A stretch of 64,000 nucleotides of DNA from Anabaena sp. PCC 7108 (GTDB lineage: Bacteria > Cyanobacteriota > Cyanobacteriia > Cyanobacteriales > Nostocaceae). The stretch spans positions 744,001 to 808,000 of the forward strand of contig NZ_KB235896.1 of the NCBI RefSeq assembly GCF_000332135.1. The letters run 5' to 3'. The notes under the pieces were generated by a model. That model worked only from the letters and a program-made list of their open reading frames with translations, did no database searches and was not told where the DNA came from. This document shows positions 58,377 through 64,000 of the stretch, piece after piece. The number at the start of each line of letters is the position of its first letter. Positions within the stretch are counted from its first letter, which is position 1. Made by a program: the position numbers and the translations under genes.

Positions 58377-58825
58377 GCTCCCCACTTATTTAACTCAATT
58401 TCAATCATTCGGTGTTGTTCTTGACGGAATTTTTTTAGTTCCGATTCATTTTTGAAGGAATTTAATCGAAAATCATTAAATTCTCCAGGGGATTTTTCAA
58501 ATAACATAATTCCATCCCGTGCCACAAAATGAGCAATTAAACAAGAACATTGATTTAGATCGACAATATCTATAATGTCAGGATTGATTTTCAAGACTTT
58601 ACCAATGATTTCGTGTAATTCAAAGAAAGCTAATGGATGTTCTTTGATGTAGGAATTATATTTTTCTTCATCAAATAAAACTGCAAAATCCCAATCACTA
58701 TTGGCGTTAATATTACCAGTTGATCTAGAACCAAAAAGAACCAACATTTTTAAGTAGGGTATTTTTTCAGGAAGTTGCAAGGATAGTTCTTGAAGTTCTG
58801 CAATTGTGGGAGTATTATTTTGCAT
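58373..58825 (-). CDS. MNT nucleotidyltransferase antitoxin (MntA-like)
   Basis: 150 residues. The minimal nucleotidyltransferase signature GSRSTGNINANSDWDFAVLF near 32-52 keeps the GS and DxD residues needed for AMPylation, with a later Asp in DIIDIVDL. It is expected to inactivate the HEPN toxin downstream, which it overlaps. Its own promoter may be within the 115-base gap upstream. Confidence 0.88.
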   Translation of the reverse strand: MQNNTPTIAELQELSLQLPEKIPYLKMLVLFGSRSTGNINANSDWDFAVLFDEEKYNSYIKEHPLAFFELHEIIGKVLKINPDIIDIVDLNQCSCLIAHFVARDGIMLFEKSPGEFNDFRLNSFKNESELKKFRQEQHRMIEIELNKWGA

Positions 58826-58940
58826 TTGATTTGTGTCCAGCTATAAGAGTTATCCTCTTCAAGAAGTTTCTATATAACTAAGTCGTATTTTCAAGCAATG
58901 GGAGTAGGATAAACTACCCCCAAGATTTCAGAAATTCTTG

Positions 58941-59168
58941 TTAAGCGTTGCTTATGGTGAGCGAAGCGATCGCTTTTGACTCGATTACCAGTTTATACTC
59001 ATGCTGTTGACCTTGAATACGACGTTTATCAAACTGATAACCTCGTTTCTTGAGGACGTGCATAGTTGCAGAAAATCGGTGGCTAATTTTTTCGACTAGT
59101 TCTTCTGTAGAATGCCAGCAAGAATCTGACATAACTTGAAGCATACGATCTGGGAGATTATCTTTCAC
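58941..59168 (-). CDS. Small winged-helix-like protein
   Basis: 75 residues from a GTG. The sequence reads as a winged helix: DRMLQVMSDSCWHSTEELV, ISHRFSATMHVLKKRGYQF, then a beta-wing with basic residues (KRRIQGQQHEYKLV). It could bind DNA and regulate the flanking genes; this is inferred from shape only. It is the first minus-strand gene after the divergent control region and may lead the HEPN/MNT-cas transcript. The C-terminal end is encoded across a GCGATCGC site. Confidence 0.6.
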   Translation of the reverse strand: MKDNLPDRMLQVMSDSCWHSTEELVEKISHRFSATMHVLKKRGYQFDKRRIQGQQHEYKLVIESKAIASLTISNA

Positions 59169-59243
59169 AAGAAATTACCTAAATAAGTTTGCGCCGAAAT
59201 AGCCATATCAGTGCTAACCTATGAGATACCACTCAACATAGGT

Positions 59244-59269
59244 GAACTGAAACAGCTTTGTTTCGGTTC
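59244..59269. promoter_or_regulatory. 11-bp inverted repeat downstream of the cas-side promoter
   Basis: Arms GAACTGAAACA (59244-59254) and TGTTTCGGTTC (59259-59269) surround GCTT. They pair fully on the plus strand with one G-T pair. The site lies just downstream of the predicted minus-strand transcription start, where it could be a repressor operator or a hairpin in the 5' leader. Confidence 0.6.
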
Positions 59270-59278
59270 TCTTTAATA

Positions 59279-59309
59279 AATATAGCACCAAAATTTTGTC
59301 TGTAGTAAA
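59279..59309 (-). promoter_or_regulatory. Predicted promoter of the wHTH/cas side, overlapped by guide target
   Basis: On the minus strand an extended -10, TGCTATATT, has its hexamer at 59279-59284. A -35-like TTTACT lies at 59304-59309, 19 bases away. The transcript would start near 59272 and lead into the wHTH gene, perhaps on to HEPN/MNT and cas3. The site matched by the guide RNA (59301-59320, with GTC at 59298-59300) covers the -35. Confidence 0.5.
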
Positions 59310-59340
59310 GAAGTGCTTAAAAATCTGGTAATGAAAAAAA

Positions 59341-59370
59341 TTGTTCCATGAAACTTTTAGGATATATACT
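59341..59370 (+). promoter_or_regulatory. Promoter of the crRNA-like RNA
   Basis: -35 TTGTTC (59341-59346), an 18-base spacer and -10 TATACT (59365-59370), predicting a start at about 59377, directly before the degenerate repeat. Confidence 0.7.
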
Positions 59371-59376
59371 AAAGAA

Positions 59377-59502
59377 GCCTTGAGACTAGACCTTAATCCC
59401 TATCAGGGATTGAAATTGTAGTAAAGATGTGATCAAGGCATTAACACAACCTCATAAATCCCTATTAGGGGTCGCAAGCCAGAGAGAAATTCTGGCTTTT
59501 TT
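59377..59502 (+). ncRNA. crRNA-like guide RNA with degenerate repeats (CreR/CreA-like)
   Basis: A self-contained small RNA gene of ~126 nt. Degenerate repeat 1 (59380-59416) matches 21 of the last 24 bases of the array repeat in crRNA sense, including the stem (ATCCC-TATCA-GGGAT) and an ATTGAAAT handle; its 5' third has diverged. The spacer starts at 59417 (TGTAGTAAAGATGTGATCAA...). Degenerate repeat 2 keeps only the stem CCCTATTAGGG (59460-59470). A Rho-independent terminator follows. Spacer bases 1-11, and 17 of the first 20, match 59301-59320, preceded by GTC. The partial match with an intact seed is the hallmark of guides that repress rather than cleave. Processing by this Cas6 and loading into Cascade are inferred. 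Confidence 0.75.
59476..59502 (+). terminator. Terminator of the crRNA-like RNA
   Basis: An 8-bp stem AAGCCAGA/TCTGGCTT with a 7-base loop runs into a T-tract (59497-59502). No plus-strand protein gene precedes it, so it must serve the small RNA. Confidence 0.85.
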
Positions 59503-59528
59503 AATGTCTTTTTTGGATACCTCATATT

Positions 59529-59609
59529 GTGTCCGTAACTCGTTGCTAAAACCTATAATGACACTGAAAATAAATGTTGGCAAGAGAATACAAGTATAAA
59601 GTGTCCGTA
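59529..59609 (+). promoter_or_regulatory. WYL gene promoter with paired GTGTCCGTA sites
   Basis: Two copies of GTGTCCGTA (59529-59537 and 59601-59609) flank a -10 TATAAT at 59554-59559. The first copy overlaps the -35 position and the second ends four bases before the ATG. This layout suggests autoregulation by the encoded DNA-binding protein. Confidence 0.5.
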
Positions 59610-59613
59610 CAAA

Positions 59614-60474
59614 ATGAGTCGCAAAGGTCAGTCTATAACTCTGTCGGTATCAGAACGAGATAAAGCCGAACTAGAAGCGATCGCACTAGAATTCGGTATG
59701 ATGTGGGGAGATGAACCCAATATCTCCAAACTCATCAAAGCGATCGCTCAACGTGAATTAATAGTTGGTAAAAATCATGACTGGCAGGATTCCCGTATCC
59801 GTGCCTTACATCGTTGTATTGCTGCATTAACTGACATCGGACAAATTGAACAAGCAGAAATTATCGCCAATTTGTTACTTGAACGTAGTGAATTATCCGT
59901 ACCACTGCGGAGGGAAATTGAAGCTTTCCTGATTAATTCTCTCCCATCTTGGCGATCGCAAATAGACTACTATATATTGCGTCAACAGCCTTTTCAACTT
60001 GCTTATCAAGATGCAGCAGAGCGAGTATTTAATTTTACAGTCCACCATGCTAAAATTACACCCCACGAAAAGCGTCAATATCTTGACTGCTGGTGTGAAG
60101 AAACAGAAGGCAATTTTGGCATCCCAGAACTACTACATAACTGGTGTTTCCGTTTAGACAGAATTAATGAAGCATCTGTCACGGAAATTACTGGTAAATG
60201 GCATTCTAACCTAGACCAAATAGAAGTGGAAATGCACCTATTAAATAACTTAGCTTTTGCCTATCAAACTAAACCAGAGGATAAAACAGTGGAATGGATA
60301 CCAGACAAACCAAAGGTGAAACGAGTAATTAGGAGAGTATCAAATACATTTTGGTTTATTAGGGAAATTATGCAATATTCATCTGATTGTATTGTCATTT
60401 CACCGGAAAGCGTGCGATCGCAGATCAAACAAAAACTGATCAAACTATGTCAAAGTTATGACTTAATCACATGA
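59614..60474 (+). CDS. WYL-type CRISPR-associated transcriptional regulator
   Basis: 286 residues. The N-terminus (SRKGQSITLSVSERDKAELEAIA) looks like a ribbon-helix-helix/HTH DNA-binding region. Residues ~130-280 have the divergent WYL-like ligand domain seen in regulators next to cyanobacterial I-D loci (RQQPFQLAYQDAAERVFNFTVHHAKI, EKRQYLDCWCEE). Synechocystis Sll7009, a putative WYL protein, was reported to repress its I-D CRISPR; a similar role is inferred here. It is divergent from the cas genes, with the guide RNA gene in between. Confidence 0.78.
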   Translation: MSRKGQSITLSVSERDKAELEAIALEFGMMWGDEPNISKLIKAIAQRELIVGKNHDWQDSRIRALHRCIAALTDIGQIEQAEIIANLLLERSELSVPLRREIEAFLINSLPSWRSQIDYYILRQQPFQLAYQDAAERVFNFTVHHAKITPHEKRQYLDCWCEETEGNFGIPELLHNWCFRLDRINEASVTEITGKWHSNLDQIEVEMHLLNNLAFAYQTKPEDKTVEWIPDKPKVKRVIRRVSNTFWFIREIMQYSSDCIVISPESVRSQIKQKLIKLCQSYDLIT

Positions 60475-60574
60475 CTTAATCGTATCCTTAGAGACTGATA
60501 TAAATGGAACATACTAGTATTTAGGGAAAAGGGAAAATGTAATATGTTTTACACAATCCCCACTTCCCAATCAC

Positions 60575-61309
60575 TTATGCTTCATTTGAAGGTTGAACAG
60601 CTAGATAGATGTAGTAAGTGGCCATGGGAATGACAGTGGCAGCAATTAACAGTCCAACTACCCAAGCGATCGCATTATCTTTTTCGGTTCCTTCGGTTTT
60701 TCCAAATGTACCTTCTACTTGCACAGTTTCCATAATCTTGGGTGGACCAGGATCAGGTTTACCGGAGATCACAGCGACTAAGCGATCGCGCACGTCAATA
60801 AATGCCTGATTATATTTATTCCCATTGCGTAATGGTACACCTAATGTATCCTCAGCCACACTATTAGCAATCTCATCTGTCAGTGTAGACTTGACCTGAT
60901 CACCACTCACAATAGCCGCACGATTGGTGACAGTATCAATCACCAATAAAGTTTGATTAGCTTGATCTGCTGCTGTGGGAAACCATTTTGCAAACAGTCC
61001 TTGAGCAAAACTTTCTGGTGTTTCCCCATAGTCAAGTCGGTGAACAGTAACAATCCTCGCTTCGTTACCAGTTTCCTGTGCTAATTCTTTGAAAGCGCCG
61101 CTAATTTGACCCTCATTAAAACGACTAATAACTTCACCTTGATCTACAATCCAGGTATCTGGTGTCAGATTAGGTATTTGATACACACCAGTAGCAAAGG
61201 CTGGTGTAGCAAAGACAGAAATAGCCATCATCATGATCACCAATACAGGTAAAATGAGACGGACAAGATATGTGTGACTACTAAATAATTGCTTGAGTAG
61301 CTGTTTCAT
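60575..61309 (-). CDS. TPM-domain protein, Psb32-like
   Basis: 244 residues from the ATG at 61309, which gives a basic start and a signal peptide (LVRLILPVLVIMMMAISVFATPAFA). A Met ten codons upstream is less likely. The TPM domain follows (TPDTWIVDQGEVISRFNEGQISGAFKELAQETG, then ARIVTVHRLDYGETPESFAQGLFAKWFP), and a C-terminal membrane helix ends the chain. In oxygenic phototrophs this layout is that of Psb32, a thylakoid protein that aids photosystem II repair. Confidence 0.85.
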   Translation of the reverse strand: MKQLLKQLFSSHTYLVRLILPVLVIMMMAISVFATPAFATGVYQIPNLTPDTWIVDQGEVISRFNEGQISGAFKELAQETGNEARIVTVHRLDYGETPESFAQGLFAKWFPTAADQANQTLLVIDTVTNRAAIVSGDQVKSTLTDEIANSVAEDTLGVPLRNGNKYNQAFIDVRDRLVAVISGKPDPGPPKIMETVQVEGTFGKTEGTEKDNAIAWVVGLLIAATVIPMATYYIYLAVQPSNEA

Positions 61310-61422
61310 GAAATGAATCCTACTAAGACACTCTTGCAATCAAAATACTACAGAACCTATGCCAAAAGCACCTGTTTAGGAGATAATTCTCCGCTGTTGG
61401 CCATAAAAGTAACTTTAAAACT

Positions 61423-62103
61423 ATGACAATCATCTTAACCAACGACGACGGTATCGACGCACCAGGTATTCAAGCCTTACTGAAAGCGGTCAACGGCAAA
61501 AATCTGATTATCGCCGCACCACAAGAACATCAATCTGGTTGTGGACATCAAGTTACCACAACTCTTCCTATTCAACTACAACGTCGTTCTGAGTTTGAAT
61601 ATGCTATCTCTGGTACTCCCGCTGATTGTGTGCGAATTGCCAAGACACAAATTTGCGAAAATATCAAGTTTGTGATTTCAGGTATTAATGCTGGTGGTAA
61701 TTTGGGAGTGGATGCTTATATCTCTGGTACTGTTGCTGCTGTCAGAGAAGCGGCAATGCATGGTATTCCCGGAATTGCAATTTCTCAATATCGCCAAGGC
61801 AAGCTAGATTACAATTGGGATTTAGCTGCTCAGTGGACATCACTAATTTTAGCAGACTTGCTGGCGCGTCCTTTAGAACCTGGTAGCTTTTGGAACGTTA
61901 ATTTACCCCATCTCCTACCAGAAGATCATGCGCCTGAAGTAGTATTTTGTCAACCTTGTACCAAACCTTTACCTGTAGACTATCGAATCGATGGCGATAA
62001 TTTTTATTATGTAGGTGAATATGGTAAACGAGATCGCACTCCTGGTAGTGATGTGGATGTATGCTTTCGGGGAAATATTGCGATAACTCAGTTAAGAGTA
62101 TAA
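61423..62103 (+). CDS. surE: 5'/3'-nucleotidase SurE
   Basis: 226 residues. It dephosphorylates nucleoside monophosphates and related compounds. The metal-binding motif ILTNDDGIDAPGI is at the N-terminus. VAAPQEHQSGCGHQVTT, SGTPADCVRIAK and SGINAGGNLGVDAYISGTVAAVREAA are further family blocks. It is slightly shorter than the usual ~250-residue form at the C-terminus. Confidence 0.94.
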   Translation: MTIILTNDDGIDAPGIQALLKAVNGKNLIIAAPQEHQSGCGHQVTTTLPIQLQRRSEFEYAISGTPADCVRIAKTQICENIKFVISGINAGGNLGVDAYISGTVAAVREAAMHGIPGIAISQYRQGKLDYNWDLAAQWTSLILADLLARPLEPGSFWNVNLPHLLPEDHAPEVVFCQPCTKPLPVDYRIDGDNFYYVGEYGKRDRTPGSDVDVCFRGNIAITQLRV

Positions 62104-62107
62104 AACT

Positions 62108-62467
62108 TCATGTTTCTTCATCTGAGCTTTGAAGCAAACACACTATTTTGTCTACTGTTTGTGTCAATTGAGTCAGTTCTTGTAGAGAATCTTTCTGTGC
62201 TTCAGCTAGAGTTTGAACAGCATCACACAAAGCAAAAATTTGAAACCCTTGCTGTTGTACCTGCTTTCCCTGTGCTTCAACTTGCACACTCAGCGCATCA
62301 ACTCTTTCAGCCAGACGTTCAATAGTTTCAGTCGTAGATAGCACTGCTTCCCCTATTTGCTCAACAATAGCTTCTAATCGACTAATTTTGGCTTCGACTC
62401 CTGCTGAAATCATTTCCTGTCCACCCCAATTTTGAGAAATCATCATATTAATATTGTTAGTATTCAT
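62108..62467 (-). CDS. Coiled-coil protein of unknown function
   Basis: 119 residues with heptad periodicity from ~22 to 110 (ISRLEAIVEQIGEAVL, IERLAERVDALSVQVEAQGKQVQQQ). Such short coiled-coil proteins are frequent in filamentous cyanobacteria. It is convergent with surE, four bases apart. The start could be the first Met or the Met at residue 9. No function can be stated. Confidence 0.65.
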   Translation of the reverse strand: MNTNNINMMISQNWGGQEMISAGVEAKISRLEAIVEQIGEAVLSTTETIERLAERVDALSVQVEAQGKQVQQQGFQIFALCDAVQTLAEAQKDSLQELTQLTQTVDKIVCLLQSSDEET

Positions 62468-63121
62468 CCAATAATTTCATAATCAGTAATACAAGACTAA
62501 ATTCTGATTTTCAGTATCAAAAAAGTCCAACTGATTTTCATACTCTTATGCATTCCCAAAAAGTATTTAAGTTACAGTCAATTGTCAGTAATTGAAATTG
62601 ATAAGTTTTTAGTCAACCTACATAAACCCTTTTCTAATCTTGCTTATAGCAACAACGCTGTATTTTGAAATGGGTTGTATCTGTTTAGACTATCCTATTA
62701 ATTGCTTACTGTTTCCAACAAGAGGTTAAGGGTTAATTACTGATTGAGTAATTATAAAAATCATAAAACCTACTTGTACTGACTCTTTCTAGAAGTGCGT
62801 TTTATCGCTAACTGTGGAGACTGTATATATAAGGTTTCTATGGTATTTATTTAGCGCTGCCTCACATAAAATTGATATTATATTCAGCGGTATTTTATTT
62901 GATCTAAGTTGCTAATACAGCTTAATAAAAATTATTATCCTTTGAAAAGGTTAAAAAGCTGATAAGACTTGCTCTATTCCCTCTTAACCTCCAGCATAGC
63001 TGAAGAATTGCAGTAGTACCACAGGGCGGAATTAAAAGTTAAAAAAGCAGATTAAACAAGTTTTTTACTAGCCTTTAATGATACCTTTATTTCCGCCACA
63101 GTGGACTAAAAATTTACGTTA
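62468..63121. other. Intergenic stretch without a supported gene
   Basis: About 650 AT-rich bases between two minus-strand genes. A CTCACATAAAATTG motif (near 62861) recurs at 31441. I see no hairpin-plus-T-run, conserved RNA or coding remnant. Confidence 0.5.
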
Positions 63122-63799
63122 TTAAATGAATGATTTACCTAAAAATACAATCCCAATACCACAAAAAGCTAAACCAGCCCAGCGAATTTTACTTGCTAAT
63201 ATTGGCTGAATTTCTTTTCCACCCATAATTGCACCACTTTCTCTAGAACAGAGAAAAATCACACTTTGAGTTAAGGTGACACCAATAATATAAGTAACTA
63301 CAGTTACTATTCCTGCACCAAGGATTGATTCACCATCAGCATAACCCTGAAATAAACCAGCCGCCGCACTGACTATGGCAATCACTAACCAACTAAGTTG
63401 AATTTGCTGGACTAAAATGATGCCAAAAGCGATAGTAAAAATAGCGATCGCTATTTCTGTACCTAGTAAATTTAGTTGGTACAAATGAATTATTTGTCCA
63501 CACAAAGCAGCTATCACAAAAGATGCACCTATCCAAGCACCACGTCCAAATCTGGCAGCCAGTAAGCCAATGGCAACTATACCAGCTAACCTGTCTAAGG
63601 CAATAACTGGATCAGCTATACCCCAAATTAACCCTTCCCATGAGTTGGAAATAGTGTGTGCAACTGGTACTCCACCTGATGAACTTAGTAGACTAATGAG
63701 GACTAAAGCTGCGATCGCTCCAATGTGTCTGTACTGTCTGGATACGGGTAGTTTCCGTAAATTAGAAGATGCTGTTAGTGGTATTTTGAACATTATCAT
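63122..63799 (-). CDS. HupE/UreJ-like membrane protein with altered metal motifs
   Basis: 225 residues with about seven hydrophobic segments. It aligns with the HupE/UreJ nickel/cobalt permease family, but key histidines are replaced: the usual HPxxGxDHL motif appears as DPVIALDRL near 65 and the FHGYAHG motif as FQGYADG near 150. It therefore may no longer carry metal ions. No hydrogenase or urease genes are nearby. The first or third codon may be the start. Confidence 0.75.
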   Translation of the reverse strand: MIMFKIPLTASSNLRKLPVSRQYRHIGAIAALVLISLLSSSGGVPVAHTISNSWEGLIWGIADPVIALDRLAGIVAIGLLAARFGRGAWIGASFVIAALCGQIIHLYQLNLLGTEIAIAIFTIAFGIILVQQIQLSWLVIAIVSAAAGLFQGYADGESILGAGIVTVVTYIIGVTLTQSVIFLCSRESGAIMGGKEIQPILASKIRWAGLAFCGIGIVFLGKSFI

Positions 63800-63891
63800 T
63801 AATAGGTCAGATTAGTCTTTTCTGTAATTTATACTACTTCAATCTCAAAAAAACTAATGCCGTTATAAATATATATGACATAGTCCCTACA

Positions 63892-63996
63892 TATAGCAGG
63901 TGACAGGTGACTCTTAACAGGTGACAGCCTGAAAAGTCTTTTGGTGTTTAGGTTTTATAATCAATTGGTGTCCTAACCGCCCTGTCTGTTGCTATA
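63892..63996. repeat. MITE-like element, family C, copy 2
   Basis: 105 bp from TATAGCAGG to TTGCTATA, containing GGTGACA heptamers and the same TCTTTTGGTGT, TTTATAATCA and TCCTAACCGCCCTGTC blocks as 17858-17955. Confidence 0.7.
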
Positions 63997-64000
63997 TTTT

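Noticed and set aside
59395-59475. Degenerate repeats as a decaying second CRISPR array
   Set aside because: A decayed array would not be expected to keep a dedicated promoter, a terminator, an intact handle and a seed match with PAM to the neighbouring promoter; a functional guide is the better explanation, although decay origin is possible.
62468-63121. Search for a cobalamin or nickel riboswitch near the HupE/UreJ-like gene
   Set aside because: The gene reads leftward from 63799, so this stretch is downstream of it, and the short true upstream region shows no riboswitch core.

Overview
The window comes from a filamentous, probably heterocyst-forming cyanobacterium (Nostocales). The evidence is the many GCGATCGC (HIP1) octamers, heptameric short tandem repeats (STRR), several families of small inverted-repeat elements, a cyanobacterial set of core genes, a subtype I-D CRISPR-Cas locus and a NOX5-like NADPH oxidase of the kind known from Cylindrospermum. 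I cannot name the species. No rRNA or tRNA gene was seen; the RNase P RNA gene is present.

Layout. 0.3-3.8 kb: exonuclease III, a small zinc-ribbon protein and a folate/biopterin-type transporter. 3.9-15.7 kb: an unusual minus-strand run read away from a divergent LysR regulator. It encodes an EF-hand NADPH oxidase, a 5'-nucleotidase (frameshifted), a nucleoside hydrolase, a small unknown protein, a histidine-phosphatase/membrane/EF-hand fusion, an EF-hand membrane protein and a tandem-globin/pentapeptide-repeat membrane protein. Three of its proteins carry EF-hands and two carry haem domains, which suggests a calcium/redox/nucleotide module. 16-24 kb: glutamate dehydrogenase, a secreted His/Asp-rich protein, leucyl aminopeptidase, a DUF433/DUF5615 toxin-antitoxin pair, a membrane protein coupled to an AHH-type nuclease, and a chimeric NB-ARC fragment. 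24-44.5 kb is mostly housekeeping: plsX-fabH-fabD, a desaturase, a PspA/IM30-like protein, a phosphate-binding-type protein, plsC, a WecA-type transferase, CIRCE-controlled groL, corA, rnpB, RNase III, an oxidoreductase, a histidine kinase and an acyltransferase.

44.6-60.5 kb: a complete type I-D CRISPR-Cas locus. The order cas3-cas10d-csc2-csc1-cas6-cas4-cas1-cas2 reads leftward into a 30-repeat array with its own promoter in the leader. A HEPN/MNT toxin-antitoxin pair precedes cas3, and a WYL regulator lies divergently at the far end. 60.5-64 kb: a TPM-domain (Psb32-like) protein, SurE, a coiled-coil protein and a HupE/UreJ-like protein.

Main discovery candidate: between the wHTH/HEPN-MNT/cas side and the WYL gene (59,298-59,502) there is a self-contained gene for a crRNA-like RNA. 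It has a sigma70-like promoter, a degenerate CRISPR repeat keeping the 3' half and 8-nt handle, a spacer, a second degenerate repeat and a Rho-independent terminator. The first 11 nt of its spacer, and 17 of the first 20, match a site about 115 bp upstream. That site is preceded by GTC, a type I-D PAM, and overlaps the -35 box of the predicted promoter facing the cas side. This is the architecture expected of a CreR/CreA-type guide by which Cascade would repress its own operon or a toxin, here in a cyanobacterial I-D system.
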